Of a DNA stretch of 64,000 nt, positions 46,347-55,882 are shown in pieces. The stretch is from the NCBI GenBank assembly GCA_031280615.1, contig JAITGO010000021.1, positions 1-64,000 on the forward strand, in the 5' to 3' direction. The notes below the pieces were generated by a model. That model did not search any database and had not been told where the DNA came from. It saw nothing but the letters and a program-made list of their open reading frames with translations. Source of the DNA: Desulfobulbus sp. (GTDB taxonomy: Bacteria; Desulfobacterota; Desulfobulbia; Desulfobulbales; Desulfobulbaceae). The position numbers and the translations under genes are program-made. Every line of letters starts with the position of its first letter. Within the stretch, counting starts at the first letter, position 1.

Positions 46347-46679
46347 GTATCCGCTCCTTTGTGCACATGAATTCCGCACGGCCCGATGCCGTTGCTCCCG
46401 GAATCAGCTCTATACCACAGTGCTGCCGGGCGGCCAAGCGGGAAGGCACGGGCCGGCCCACCGGCCGGCCATACGCCCTTTTTTCTAGGCGGACGGATTA
46501 GGATCATTTATAGTGTTGCCGAGAATCAGGAAGATGGCAGCCATACCCGCTTGATCCGCCCCCGGGCCGAGACGGCTGGCAGCACGGACCCGATCCTCTG
46601 GGAACCGTCTTCGTGACCGCCCCGGACCGGTTTGGTGCCGCGCCTTGCTCCCCTGCCCCCTAGCATGAGGAAAAAACAG
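46347..46679. other. Gene-free stretch between divergent genes
   Basis: 333 bases with no supported frame. A GC-rich stem of GGCCGG repeats followed by a T-run lies near 46455-46485. It may be a hairpin, but no gene on the plus strand ends before it. Confidence 0.35.
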
Positions 46680-47225
46680 ATGAAATTCTTTGCCACCGCC
46701 TCCAGCGTCCTCACCCTCCTGCTGGTCGCACTGACGAGCGATGCCGGCGCCGGCGTCTCGATCAGCATCGGCGACCCCGGCTTCTACGGCCGGATCGACA
46801 TCGGCAATTATGGCCAGCCGCGCCTGATCTACAGCGAACCGGTGATCGTCCGGCGAATCAGCACCTGGTATCCGCCGATCTATCTGCGGGTGCCGCCCGG
46901 CCACCTCAAGCACTGGTACAAGCACTGCAATGCCTACAACGCCTGCGGCCGTCCGGTCTACTTCGTCGACGACGCCTGGTACCGCGATGTCTATGCGCCC
47001 CGCTACCGCGACTACCGCCGCGTCGTTGTCCCACCGCCGCCGCCCCGCAGGCCGGTCTATTACGACTACCGCCGCTACGAGAACAGGCCGCCTCAACGGA
47101 TTTACACCCGCGATGAATACCGTCGGGACGGCTATCGGCATGACGAGTATCGAAAAGACCGGTATCACGGGAACAAGCATCGCGGGGACGGGCACCGGAA
47201 AGACAAACACCGGGGCCATCGGTAA
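46680..47225 (+). CDS. Secreted protein with a charged, Tyr/Arg/His-rich tail
   Basis: 181 residues from the ATG at 46680, with GAGGA eight bases upstream. A signal peptide ends near SDAGAG. The central part, GDPGFYGRIDIGNYGQPRLIYSEPV and LRVPPGHLKHWYKHCNAYNACGRPVYFV, matches a widespread family of small periplasmic proteins without known function. The last 50 residues are repeats of Arg, Asp, Tyr, His and Lys (YRRDGYRHDEYRKDRYHG), probably disordered; a His-rich tail could bind metal. Two Cys may form a disulfide. Confidence 0.78.
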   Translation: MKFFATASSVLTLLLVALTSDAGAGVSISIGDPGFYGRIDIGNYGQPRLIYSEPVIVRRISTWYPPIYLRVPPGHLKHWYKHCNAYNACGRPVYFVDDAWYRDVYAPRYRDYRRVVVPPPPPRRPVYYDYRRYENRPPQRIYTRDEYRRDGYRHDEYRKDRYHGNKHRGDGHRKDKHRGHR

Positions 47226-47245
47226 CCGGCGGACGTAAACTGTCG

Positions 47246-48145
47246 ATGCATTGTGTCAAACAAACCATGCGGCCACGGTTCTTGTTCGTTGTCCCGGCGC
47301 TGGGGCTGCTCTTGGCCGTCCTGGCCGCCAAGCCACTGCTTGCCAGGGATTCCATCACCTGGATGGAGCCGAACATGCCGCCCTTCAATATTCAGGACGG
47401 GCCGGCGAAAAACCAGGGCTACGGCAACATCGTCACCACCTTGCTCCAGCAGCACCTGCCCGAGTACGACCATTTTATCATGATCACCAACGTGACCCGC
47501 CACTTCCGGAAGTTCAAGGATGGAGAGAAGGTGTGCGGCGTGGGCCTGTTCCGGACGCCGGAACGGGAGGCCTTCATGTACTTTTCCCTGCCCAGCCTGC
47601 TGGTCATGCCCCCGACGTTCATCGTCAAAAAGGACAGGAAGGCCGAATTCGGTCCGACGGCAAGGGTCAGTCTCGAATCGCTGCTCCAGAACAGGCGGAT
47701 TGCCATCGGCTTAAGCCGGGACCGCTCCTACGGCGCTCCGCTCGATGCCATCCTCGCACAGCGTCGGCAGCAGGCGCAGTTGGTATATTACAACGGCCAG
47801 CAACTCACCGACAACTACCTCAAGATGCTGATGCTCGACCGAATCGACGGCCTGCTCGCCCTGCCGGACGAAGCCCTGTATCATGCGGAAAAGATGGGCC
47901 TGCGGGACCGGATCGTAGCCCTGACTGTCGAAGAAACCCAGTGCAATTACCGGGATTGGATGAGCGCCGTGGCCTGCCCGAAAAACGCCTGGGGCAAGGA
48001 GGTGATCGACAAGATCAACGCCATCCTGCTCGCGCAGCGGCCGACGGCCCCTTACCGGGCCGCCTACGAACGCTGGCTCGATGGGACCGCCCTGGAGCGC
48101 TACCGCGCCCTTTACCGCGACATCTTCCTGGCGTCCCCCGATTGA
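47246..48145 (+). CDS. Periplasmic solute-binding-like protein (TIGR02285-like)
   Basis: 299 residues; starts at 47246 or 47267 are both possible, neither has a good Shine-Dalgarno sequence. A signal peptide (FVVPALGLLLAVLAAKPLLA) is followed by ITWMEPNMPPFNI, the beginning of type 2 periplasmic binding folds, then VCGVGLFRTPEREAFMYFS and IAIGLSRDRSYG. The size and motifs match a family of extracellular solute-binding-like proteins without an assigned ligand. There is no ABC permease nearby. It follows the small secreted protein by 20 bases and may share its transcript. Two or three Cys in the mature part may form disulfides. Confidence 0.8.
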   Translation: MHCVKQTMRPRFLFVVPALGLLLAVLAAKPLLARDSITWMEPNMPPFNIQDGPAKNQGYGNIVTTLLQQHLPEYDHFIMITNVTRHFRKFKDGEKVCGVGLFRTPEREAFMYFSLPSLLVMPPTFIVKKDRKAEFGPTARVSLESLLQNRRIAIGLSRDRSYGAPLDAILAQRRQQAQLVYYNGQQLTDNYLKMLMLDRIDGLLALPDEALYHAEKMGLRDRIVALTVEETQCNYRDWMSAVACPKNAWGKEVIDKINAILLAQRPTAPYRAAYERWLDGTALERYRALYRDIFLASPD

Positions 48146-48150
48146 TTCCA

Positions 48151-48186
48151 GCCAACCGACCGGAAAAAACCTTCCGGCCGGTTGGC
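48151..48186. terminator. Hairpin between convergent genes
   Basis: Arms 48151-48164 and 48173-48186 pair over 14 positions with one G-T mismatch. It lies between the stops of the solute-binding protein gene and ppk and probably serves both. There is no strong T-run. Confidence 0.65.
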
Positions 48187-48190
48187 TGCT

Positions 48191-50404
48191 TTACTTGTTC
48201 TTGCTCTTGCGCTTGGCAATCTTTTTCGACGACTGCTTTTTGTACAGCCGCCGGGCCTCGGCCAGGCGTTTCTCGCTCTTTTCGATCAGCAATTCCTGGG
48301 CCGAACGCTTCTCTTCCTTGGCATCGGGACGTCTCTGGACATAGCTGCCGTCGGCCTGCATCTCCCAGGCCCCGCGGCGGTCCGCCAGCTGCAGATTGAG
48401 GATTTCCCGCAGCTGCGCCTGCAGAGTCGGCGACTCGATCGGCGCCATCACTTCCACCCGGTGGTCCAGATTGCGCCGCATCAGGTCGGCCGAACCGATG
48501 TAATATTCTTCCTGGCCGTTGTTGCGGAAATAATAGATGCGCGCATGTTCGAGGAAGCGGCCGACGATGGACGTCACCCGGATGTTGTCCGACAAACCCG
48601 GAATGCCGGGCCGCAACAGACAACTGTCGCGGATGATCAGCTCCACCTTGACCCCGGCCTGCGAGGCCTGGTACAGGGCGGAGATCACGTCCATGTCGGT
48701 GAGGGCGTTACTCTTGAGTTGGATCAACCCTTGGTTGCCCTTGCCCTGGTGCTCGATCTCCCGCTTGATGTTCTCCACCAGCGTCTTCTTCAGTTTCCGG
48801 GGGGCTGGCAGCAGCTTCTTGTAATTTCGCGCCGAGTAGCCGAGGGTCAGGAAGTTGAAAAACTCGGTGAGGTCGTTGCAAATGTCGGGGGCGCAGGTGA
48901 GCAGGCCGAGGTCGCTGTAGGCCCGGGCCGTGCCGGCATGGTAGTTGCCGGTGCCGATGTGGGCGTAGCGCCTGAGGCCGTTATAGTCGCGCCGGACCAC
49001 GAAAATGACCTTGGAGTGGGTCTTCAGGCCGACCACGCCGTAGGTGACGTGCACGCCGGCCTGCTCCAGGTAGGTGGCCCAGTGGATGTTGGCCGACTCG
49101 TCGAAACGGGCCATCAGCTCGACCACCACCGCCACCTGCTTGCCGTTGCGGGCCGCATCCAGCAGGTACTGGATGATCTGCGAGTTGGCCGAGGTCCGAT
49201 AGAGGGTCATCTTGATCACCAGCACCTTGGGATCGGTGCTGGCCTCGCGCAAAAACCGTTCCACCGAGGAACTGAACGATTCGTAGGGGTGCTGGAGCAG
49301 AAACGGACCCTCTTCCCGGATCAGATGGAAAATGTTCGGGAAATCGCCGGCAAGCTTGTAGTGGTCCAGCGGCAGATGCGGGGGATAGTGGAGCGCCGGC
49401 TTGTCGATGCCCACGATCTCCATCAGATCGCGCTTGCCCATGATGCCGTCGACGGTGAACACGTCCTTGCGGGAATTGATGCCCAGCTGAAAGGCCAGCA
49501 TGCCCCGGTGCTGGCGGGTCATGGCCGGGTCCACCTCGAGCCGGACCACCTCGGCGAACTTGCGATCCTGTAGCGCGGTCTCGATCATGGACAGCAGGTC
49601 CACCGCCTGGTCCGGCAGATGTTCGGTGATGGCGTTGCGGGTCACCCGGAAGAGTTCGCAGCTCTCGATCACCATGCCGGGAAAGATGGTCTCCAGGTTG
49701 TTGGCGATCACGTCCTCGAACAGCACATAGGTATGCCTGGACGGGTCGACCCGGATGAACCGGGGGATGCCGGTGCCGGTGGTGGGCACCTTGATCCGGT
49801 TGAGGTAGACATGCTCGGCGTCGCTGAGCCGGGTGGCCACCAGGAGATTCAACGACAAATTGGAAATGAAGGGAAAGGGATGAGCCGGGTCCATACCCTG
49901 CGGCGTCAGCAGGGGGTAGATGGAGTCGCGGAAATAGCTGCCCATTTTCTGGCGCTGCTCTTCGTCGAGTTCGCGGTATTTGACGATGAGGATCTTTTGC
50001 TTGGCCAACTGGGCCAGCAGCTCGCGTTCCATGGCCTCCTGCTTGTCCAGAAGGTCGCGGACCATGGCATAGCTCTCGTCGATCTGCTGCTGCGGCGTCC
50101 GCCCATCCTGGGACAACAGCTTGAGCCCGGCCCCGATCTGCTGTTTGAGGCCGCCGATCCGCTTCATGAAGAATTCGTCGAGATTGGAGCCGATCACCGC
50201 AAGAAAAAAGACGCGTTCGAGCAGCGGGTTGCGCACATCGGTGCTTTCGTTGAATACCCGCCGGTTGAACTCGAGCCAGGTCAATTCGCGGTTGAGATAC
50301 CATTCCGGCGAGGAGAGATCGAACACCTTGTCGCTCTTGCCGCCGGCTCCGTTTTTGGGATCGGCCGCCTTGGCCCCTGCATCCGCTTTTATCTCCGCAC
50401 CCAT
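48191..50404 (-). CDS. ppk: Polyphosphate kinase 1
   Basis: 737 residues from an ATG preceded by GGAGG. The N-terminus has YLNRELTWLEFNRRV, the start of the N domain. The two phospholipase D-like C domains carry the catalytic His in HIGTGNYHAGTARAYSDLGL, and conserved Arg residues around VIKMTLYRTS. The KVELIIRDSCLLRPG and RNLDHRVEV stretches are family-typical. The enzyme makes long polyphosphate from ATP reversibly, usually as a dimer at the membrane. The C-terminal 40 residues are Lys/Arg-rich. No ppx gene is adjacent. The nuo operon ends 220 bases upstream. Confidence 0.97.
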   Translation of the reverse strand: MGAEIKADAGAKAADPKNGAGGKSDKVFDLSSPEWYLNRELTWLEFNRRVFNESTDVRNPLLERVFFLAVIGSNLDEFFMKRIGGLKQQIGAGLKLLSQDGRTPQQQIDESYAMVRDLLDKQEAMERELLAQLAKQKILIVKYRELDEEQRQKMGSYFRDSIYPLLTPQGMDPAHPFPFISNLSLNLLVATRLSDAEHVYLNRIKVPTTGTGIPRFIRVDPSRHTYVLFEDVIANNLETIFPGMVIESCELFRVTRNAITEHLPDQAVDLLSMIETALQDRKFAEVVRLEVDPAMTRQHRGMLAFQLGINSRKDVFTVDGIMGKRDLMEIVGIDKPALHYPPHLPLDHYKLAGDFPNIFHLIREEGPFLLQHPYESFSSSVERFLREASTDPKVLVIKMTLYRTSANSQIIQYLLDAARNGKQVAVVVELMARFDESANIHWATYLEQAGVHVTYGVVGLKTHSKVIFVVRRDYNGLRRYAHIGTGNYHAGTARAYSDLGLLTCAPDICNDLTEFFNFLTLGYSARNYKKLLPAPRKLKKTLVENIKREIEHQGKGNQGLIQLKSNALTDMDVISALYQASQAGVKVELIIRDSCLLRPGIPGLSDNIRVTSIVGRFLEHARIYYFRNNGQEEYYIGSADLMRRNLDHRVEVMAPIESPTLQAQLREILNLQLADRRGAWEMQADGSYVQRRPDAKEEKRSAQELLIEKSEKRLAEARRLYKKQSSKKIAKRKSKNK

Positions 50405-50502
50405 TGCATCCTCCCATCCAGAGATTCACGAAATTTCCACATTATGTAATCATACCGCAGTTTAGGGACAGGAGGTAGTGATTTTTCCGGAGACCGCACC
50501 TG

Positions 50503-50528
50503 GGCCTTGCCCATGCACGGGCAAAGCC
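50503..50528 (-). terminator. Weak hairpin after the nuo operon
   Basis: Arms 50503-50512 and 50519-50528 pair over ten positions with one mismatch, about 100 bases after the nuoN stop. No T-run follows, so confidence is low. Confidence 0.3.
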
Positions 50529-50624
50529 GGTAAGGCGGGTGGCAACGGGGCGAAAAAGGGACAGCCGATGGGGCGGGCAGGAGGGCGCAGGCAGGCGTGG
50601 ACAGGCTATCGACGCGAAACGGTC

Positions 50625-52070
50625 TCAGCTCCCTGCCAGGGCCGCGACAATCCAGCCAAGGACAGGGCCGGGAAAAAATCCCAGGCCGAGCACCCCGGCC
50701 AGGCACACGCCCAAGACGGCGCGCATACCCGGCGAGCAGCTCAGGCAAGCGTTGTGATCGGCCTCGCTCATGTACATGAGACGGACCACCCGCAGATAGA
50801 AAAAGGCCGAGATGGCGCTGAAGAGCACCGCGCCCACCACGGTGAGAGGGTAGCCGGCAACGAAGGCCGCCTTGAGCAGGTAGAACTTGCCGATGAAGCC
50901 GCCGGTGGGCGGAATGCCGGTGAGGGAAAAAAGAAAGACCAGCATCAGGGCGGCAACCACCGGATGTTTGCCGGCCAGGCCCTTGCAGTCGTCCAGGGAC
51001 TCGCGGCACTGCCCCGGCGCGGCCAGCAGGATGAGCACCGCAAAAGCGCCCAGGTTCATGAACAGGTAAACGGCCAGGTAGGCCATGGTCGCGGCCATGC
51101 CTTCCTCGGTGCCGGCCACTAGGCCGAGCAGGGCGTAGCCGGCATGGGCGATGGAGGAATAGGCCAGCATCCGCTTGAGGCTCTGCTGGCAGAGGGCGGT
51201 GATGTTGCCCACCGCCATGGTCAGCAGGGCCAGCACCGCCAGGATCGGTCCCCAATGGTCTTGCAGGCCGGGCAGGCCATAGAACACGACCCGGCCGAAA
51301 ATGGCGAATCCGGCCGCCTTGGGCCCGATCGACATCAAGGCGGTGACCAGGGTCGGCGCCCCTTCGTACACATCCGGGGTCCAGAGGTGAAAGGGGGCCA
51401 CCGCCACCTTGAAGCACAGTCCCGCCAGCAGCAGGCCGAGCGCGGCCAGCAAGGCCGGATTGGCCGCCACGTTCATGGCGGCGGCCGCCTCGGCGATCCG
51501 GCCGATGTCGGTGGTCCCGGTCAGGCCGTAAAGCAACGACATGCCGAACAACAGCAGGGCCGAGGCAAAGGCGCCCGTAAGAAAATACTTGACCGCCGCC
51601 TCGCTGGTCCGCCCGTCGCGTTTGTGCATCCCCACCAGGGCGTAGATCGGCAGGGCCATCAATTCCAGTCCGAGATAGAGCACCATCAGGTCGCCGGCCG
51701 AGGCCATGAGCAGCATCCCCACCAGGGAGAAAATCAGCAGGCTGTAGTACTCGCCCTGGCGCCCGTCCACGGTCTGCCAGAACTGTTCGCTGATCAAGGT
51801 GGTCAGGATCACCGCCCCCAGGCAGATGGCCTTGAAGACCATGGCATAGCCGTCGGCCAGGAACATACCGCCAAAGGCCGAGGTAGGCCGTGCGCCCAGG
51901 ATCATGAGCAGGGCGGTGGCGCAGCCGACCACGGTCAGCCAGGGCAGCACTTGCCGTTGGCGGGGGATGAACAGGTCGCAGCCGATCAGCAGCACGCCGA
52001 TGCCGACGAGCAGCAATTCCGGCAAGATGGGTTCCAGGGCGGTCCAGGTGACAGCCGCAGTTTGTATCAT
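50625..52070 (-). CDS. nuoN: Complex I subunit N
   Basis: 481 residues from an ATG with GAGGA upstream. About 14 membrane helices. The family has a proton-pumping antiporter-like fold; the Lys-bearing helices (GLCFKVAVAPFHLWTPDVYEGAP) and SLKRMLAYSSIAHAGYALLG are present. NuoN is the middle of the three antiporter-like subunits in the membrane arm. It is the last gene of the oxidoreductase-nuo operon, 39 bases after nuoM. Confidence 0.97.
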   Translation of the reverse strand: MIQTAAVTWTALEPILPELLLVGIGVLLIGCDLFIPRQRQVLPWLTVVGCATALLMILGARPTSAFGGMFLADGYAMVFKAICLGAVILTTLISEQFWQTVDGRQGEYYSLLIFSLVGMLLMASAGDLMVLYLGLELMALPIYALVGMHKRDGRTSEAAVKYFLTGAFASALLLFGMSLLYGLTGTTDIGRIAEAAAAMNVAANPALLAALGLLLAGLCFKVAVAPFHLWTPDVYEGAPTLVTALMSIGPKAAGFAIFGRVVFYGLPGLQDHWGPILAVLALLTMAVGNITALCQQSLKRMLAYSSIAHAGYALLGLVAGTEEGMAATMAYLAVYLFMNLGAFAVLILLAAPGQCRESLDDCKGLAGKHPVVAALMLVFLFSLTGIPPTGGFIGKFYLLKAAFVAGYPLTVVGAVLFSAISAFFYLRVVRLMYMSEADHNACLSCSPGMRAVLGVCLAGVLGLGFFPGPVLGWIVAALAGS

Positions 52071-52109
52071 GGTCGATCCTCGTTCAAATTCGCTTGCAAT
52101 CGTCCTTGT

Positions 52110-53627
52110 TCAGGGAAGCTGCGCCAGGGCGGACGGCAGCGCTGTTCCCGTTCCGGCCAGGCCCACGCCATGGACCTGGTCGAGCAGATGCCCCACCGAG
52201 ACGTGGAGAAAACCGAGCAGGGCATTGGGATAGAGTCCGATCCACAAAATCAGGATCGCCATGGGCGCCAGGGTGGCGATTTCCCGCAAATCGAGCGGCG
52301 CCAACCCCTGCATGCCCTCCTTGACCTCGTTGAAAAAAACGCGCTGGTAGAGCCAGAGCATGTACCAGGCCCCGAGAATCAGGCCGGATGCGGCGATCAC
52401 CGCGGACCAGGGCCGGCTTTCGAACCCGCCCAGCAGGATGAGGAACTCGCCGACAAAGCCGTTGGTACCGGGCAGGCCCACCGCCGCCAGGGTAAAGAGC
52501 AGGAAAAAGCCGGCAAAGACCGGCATGGTCGAGGCCAGGCCGCCGTAGGCCGCGATTTCACGGGTATGGGTGCGCTCGTAGATCATGCCCACCGCCAAAA
52601 ACAGGGCGCCGGTAACCAGGCCGTGATTGATCATTTGCAGGATGGAGCCCTCCAGCCCCCGCTGGTTCAAGGCAAACAAGCCCAAGGTGACGAAACCCAT
52701 GTGGCTGACCGAGCTGTAGGCGATCAACCGCTTGAGATCGGTCTGGGCCAGGCAGATGATCGCGCCGTAGACAATGGCGATCACCGACAGCGCCAGCATG
52801 GGCTGCATCATCAGCTGGGTAGCGTCCGGCAGGATGGGCAGAGAGAAGCGCAGAAAACCGTAGGCGCCCATCTTGATCAGCACCCCGGCCAGGATCACCG
52901 AACCGGCGGCCGGGGCCTCGGTGTGGGCGTCGGGCAGCCAGGTGTGCACCGGCCACATCGGCACCTTGACCGCAAAGGCGGCGAAAAAGGCCCAGAAGAG
53001 GATGAGCTGCAGCTTGAGCGGATAGGCCTGGCCGGCCAGCTTGAGGATATCGAAGGTGCGGCCGCCGTACTGGTACAAGAGGATGATCCCGACCAGCATC
53101 AGCAGGCTGCCCACCAGGGTGTAGAGGAAGAACTTGACGGTGGCGTAGATCCGGTTGGGCCCGCCCCAGATGCCGATGATCAGGAACATCGGGATGAGCA
53201 TCGCCTCCCAGAACACGTAGAACAAGATGAAATCGGTAGCGCAGAACACGCCCATCATGGCGCCTTCCAGCAACAGCATGGCAACGAAGAATTCCTGCAC
53301 CTTGCCGGTGATCGCCTCCCAGGACACCAGCACCGACACCACGATGATCAGGGCGGTGAGCAGCAGAAACAGGATGCTGATGCCGTCGATGCCGAGGCTG
53401 TAGTTGATCCGCAGGGCCGGAATCCAGGCATGCTGCTCGACGAATTGCATCACGTGGGTCGACTTGTCGAACAGCAGGACCAGCGGCAGGGTCAGGCACA
53501 GCTCGACCAGGCTGACCAGGAGCGCCAGGGTTCGGATGGTGGCGGTCTGCTGGCGGGGCACGCACAAGAGCGACAGCCCGCCGAGGATGGGAAAGAAGAT
53601 CAGGATGCTGAGCAAGGGCATGGACAT
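52110..53627 (-). CDS. nuoM: Complex I subunit M
   Basis: 505 residues; the ATG at 53627 is followed by another ATG two codons later. About 14 membrane helices. Motifs of the antiporter-like fold: WEAMLIPMFLIIGIWGG, AFAVKVPMWPVHTWLPDAHTEAP with the discontinuous helix Lys and His, and LKRLIAYSSVSHMGFVTLG. NuoM pumps protons in the distal membrane arm between NuoN and NuoL. It follows nuoL by 25 bases. Confidence 0.98.
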   Translation of the reverse strand: MSMPLLSILIFFPILGGLSLLCVPRQQTATIRTLALLVSLVELCLTLPLVLLFDKSTHVMQFVEQHAWIPALRINYSLGIDGISILFLLLTALIIVVSVLVSWEAITGKVQEFFVAMLLLEGAMMGVFCATDFILFYVFWEAMLIPMFLIIGIWGGPNRIYATVKFFLYTLVGSLLMLVGIILLYQYGGRTFDILKLAGQAYPLKLQLILFWAFFAAFAVKVPMWPVHTWLPDAHTEAPAAGSVILAGVLIKMGAYGFLRFSLPILPDATQLMMQPMLALSVIAIVYGAIICLAQTDLKRLIAYSSVSHMGFVTLGLFALNQRGLEGSILQMINHGLVTGALFLAVGMIYERTHTREIAAYGGLASTMPVFAGFFLLFTLAAVGLPGTNGFVGEFLILLGGFESRPWSAVIAASGLILGAWYMLWLYQRVFFNEVKEGMQGLAPLDLREIATLAPMAILILWIGLYPNALLGFLHVSVGHLLDQVHGVGLAGTGTALPSALAQLP

Positions 53628-53652
53628 CGCGAGGTTTCCGTAAAAGTTCGGG

Positions 53653-55575
53653 TTAGAGGCCGATCAGCAGCATGGCCACCAGGGCCAGGGCGCCACCGCC
53701 CATCCAGGCCAGGTAATGCGAAACCTGCCCATCCTGAAGGCGTCGCAACCGTTCGGCCGCCAGGGCGATCAGCCGGGGTAGCCCGTTGACCACCCCCTCG
53801 ATACAGGCCAGGTCGACGATACCCAGCACCACCTTGCGGCCGAATGCCAAGGTTGGCCGGACCAGGAGCAGGTCGTACAGCTCGTCGACATAGTATTTGT
53901 TGAGCAGCAGCCGGTGGATCGGGGCCAGCCGTTCGGCCAGCACACCGGGCAGGTGCGGCCGCATGCGGTAGAGATAGTAGGCCAAACCGATGCCGCATGC
54001 CCCGGCCAGGATCGAGCCGCCCATCAGCAGGGCCTCGGTGGTGGCGCTGACTTGGAGATGGGGATGGCCCAGCACCGGCGCGAGGAAATGGGCCCAGTGG
54101 TTGTCGCCGCCCAGCAGTGACGGCACACCGAACCAGCCCGCGGCCACCGCGCCGGCCGCCAGCAGCATCAGTGGCCAGGTGACCACGGCCGGCGATTCGC
54201 GGAGGTGATGCCGCTGCTCCTCGCTGCCCCGGAATTCGCCGTGAAAAACGAGGAACAGGAGGCGGAAGGAGTAGAAGGCGGTCATGAAGGCCACCAGGGT
54301 GCCGACGGCCCAGGCGAACTTGCCGGCGGCCAGGTCGGTGTTGAAGGCCATCAGCAGAATCTCGTCCTTGCTGAAGAAACCGGCCAGGCCGGGCACGCCG
54401 GCAATGGACAGCGAGGCCAGGAGAAAGGTCCAGTAGGTGACGGGCATTTGCCGCTTCAGGCCGCCCATGACCCGCAGGTCCTGCTCGTGATGCATGCCCA
54501 GGATCACCGAGCCGCAGCCGAGAAAGAGCAAGGCCTTGAAAAAGGCGTGGGTGAACAGATGGAAGATGCCCGCCGAATAGGCGCCCACCCCGCAGCCGAT
54601 GAACATGTAGGCCAGCTGGCTGACCGTGGAATAGGCCACCACCCGCTTGATGTCGGTCTGGACCAGGGCGATGGTGGCGGCGAACAGGGCGGTGATGGCG
54701 CCGAGCACGGTGATTAGGTTGAGGATCGCGGGCGACAGGGAAAAAATCGGACTGCAACGGGCGACCAGAAAGACGCCGGCCGTGACCATGGTGGCGGCAT
54801 GGATCAAGGCGCTGACCGGAGTCGGCCCTTCCATGGCATCGGGCAGCCAGACATGGAGCGGCATCTGGGCCGACTTGCCGATCGCGCCGCAAAAGAGCAA
54901 GAGCGCGATCAGGGTGGCGACGTTGACCGGGCTGCCGAACAAGTTGATGGTCTGTCCCTCCAACTCGCCGACCCGGCTGAACACCTCCTGGTAATGGAGG
55001 CTGCCGAACAGGGTGAACACCAGCAGCAGCCCGAGCAGAAAGCCGAAATCGCCGAACCGGTTGACGATGAAGGCCTTCTTGCCGGCATCGGCGGCCGACT
55101 GCTTGTTGAAATAGAATCCGATCAGCAAATAGGAAGACAGCCCCACCGCCTCCCAGCCGAAAAAGAGCTGGAGGAAGTTGTTGGCCAGCACCAGCATCAG
55201 CATCGAGAAGGTAAAGAGACTCAAATAGGCGAAAAACCGATAATACCCTTCCTCGCCCTTCATGTAGCCCACCGAATAGATATGCACCAGGGAGCTGACG
55301 CTGGTGACCACGATCAGCATCACCGCGGTCAGTTGATCGACCAGAAAGCCGACCGAGACCACCAGGTTGCCGGAATGGATCCAGGTGTAGATATCCTGGT
55401 TGACGATCACGCCCGACCGGACCCGGCACAAGGCGGCCAAGGCGCAGCAAAAGGAGAGCAGCACCGCGACGATCGGCAGCCAGTGGGCCCGCGTCCCCCA
55501 GCGCCTGCCCGCAAGCAGGGTGATGACAAAAGAGGCCAGCGGCAACAACGGAATGGCGAGCAGGGAGGCCGGCAT
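53653..55575 (-). CDS. nuoL: Complex I subunit L
   Basis: 640 residues, about 16 membrane helices including the long C-terminal lateral helix that ties the membrane arm. Motifs: FFGWEAVGLSSYLLIGFYF, GKSAQMPLHVWLPDAMEGPTPVSALIHAATMVTAGVFL and DIKRVVAYSTVSQLAYMFIG, with the conserved Lys and Glu of the antiporter half-channels. It is the outermost proton-pumping subunit. It begins four bases after the nuoK stop. Confidence 0.98.
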   Translation of the reverse strand: MPASLLAIPLLPLASFVITLLAGRRWGTRAHWLPIVAVLLSFCCALAALCRVRSGVIVNQDIYTWIHSGNLVVSVGFLVDQLTAVMLIVVTSVSSLVHIYSVGYMKGEEGYYRFFAYLSLFTFSMLMLVLANNFLQLFFGWEAVGLSSYLLIGFYFNKQSAADAGKKAFIVNRFGDFGFLLGLLLVFTLFGSLHYQEVFSRVGELEGQTINLFGSPVNVATLIALLLFCGAIGKSAQMPLHVWLPDAMEGPTPVSALIHAATMVTAGVFLVARCSPIFSLSPAILNLITVLGAITALFAATIALVQTDIKRVVAYSTVSQLAYMFIGCGVGAYSAGIFHLFTHAFFKALLFLGCGSVILGMHHEQDLRVMGGLKRQMPVTYWTFLLASLSIAGVPGLAGFFSKDEILLMAFNTDLAAGKFAWAVGTLVAFMTAFYSFRLLFLVFHGEFRGSEEQRHHLRESPAVVTWPLMLLAAGAVAAGWFGVPSLLGGDNHWAHFLAPVLGHPHLQVSATTEALLMGGSILAGACGIGLAYYLYRMRPHLPGVLAERLAPIHRLLLNKYYVDELYDLLLVRPTLAFGRKVVLGIVDLACIEGVVNGLPRLIALAAERLRRLQDGQVSHYLAWMGGGALALVAMLLIGL

Positions 55576-55579
55576 GTTC

Positions 55580-55882
55580 TTATCCCTTGAGGTGGTTGAT
55601 GGTATCGACGTGCACGCTGCGCCGGCTCCGATAGAGGGCGATGGCGATGCCCAGGCCGATGGCGGCCTCGGCCGCGGCCACGGTGATGATGAAGAAGGTG
55701 AAGGCCTGGCCGCGGACGCTGTCGAGGAAATGGCTGAGCGCCACCAGGTTGAGGTTGACGCCGTTGAGCATCAGCTCGATCGACAAAAACATGACGATCA
55801 CGTTGCGCCGGGTGAGGAAGCCGCACACCCCGATGCAGAACAAGATGACCGCCAGGGTCATGTACCAGGACAGGGGGATCAT
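55580..55882 (-). CDS. nuoK: Complex I subunit K
   Basis: 100 residues from the ATG at 55882, with GGAGG seven bases upstream; the in-frame TTG at 55900 is unlikely. Three membrane helices. FLSIELMLNGVNLNLVAL contains the conserved Glu of helix 2 and AAAEAAIGLGIAIAL the Glu of helix 3, both in the proton path. The start overlaps the nuoJ stop by four bases. Confidence 0.97.
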   Translation of the reverse strand: MIPLSWYMTLAVILFCIGVCGFLTRRNVIVMFLSIELMLNGVNLNLVALSHFLDSVRGQAFTFFIITVAAAEAAIGLGIAIALYRSRRSVHVDTINHLKG

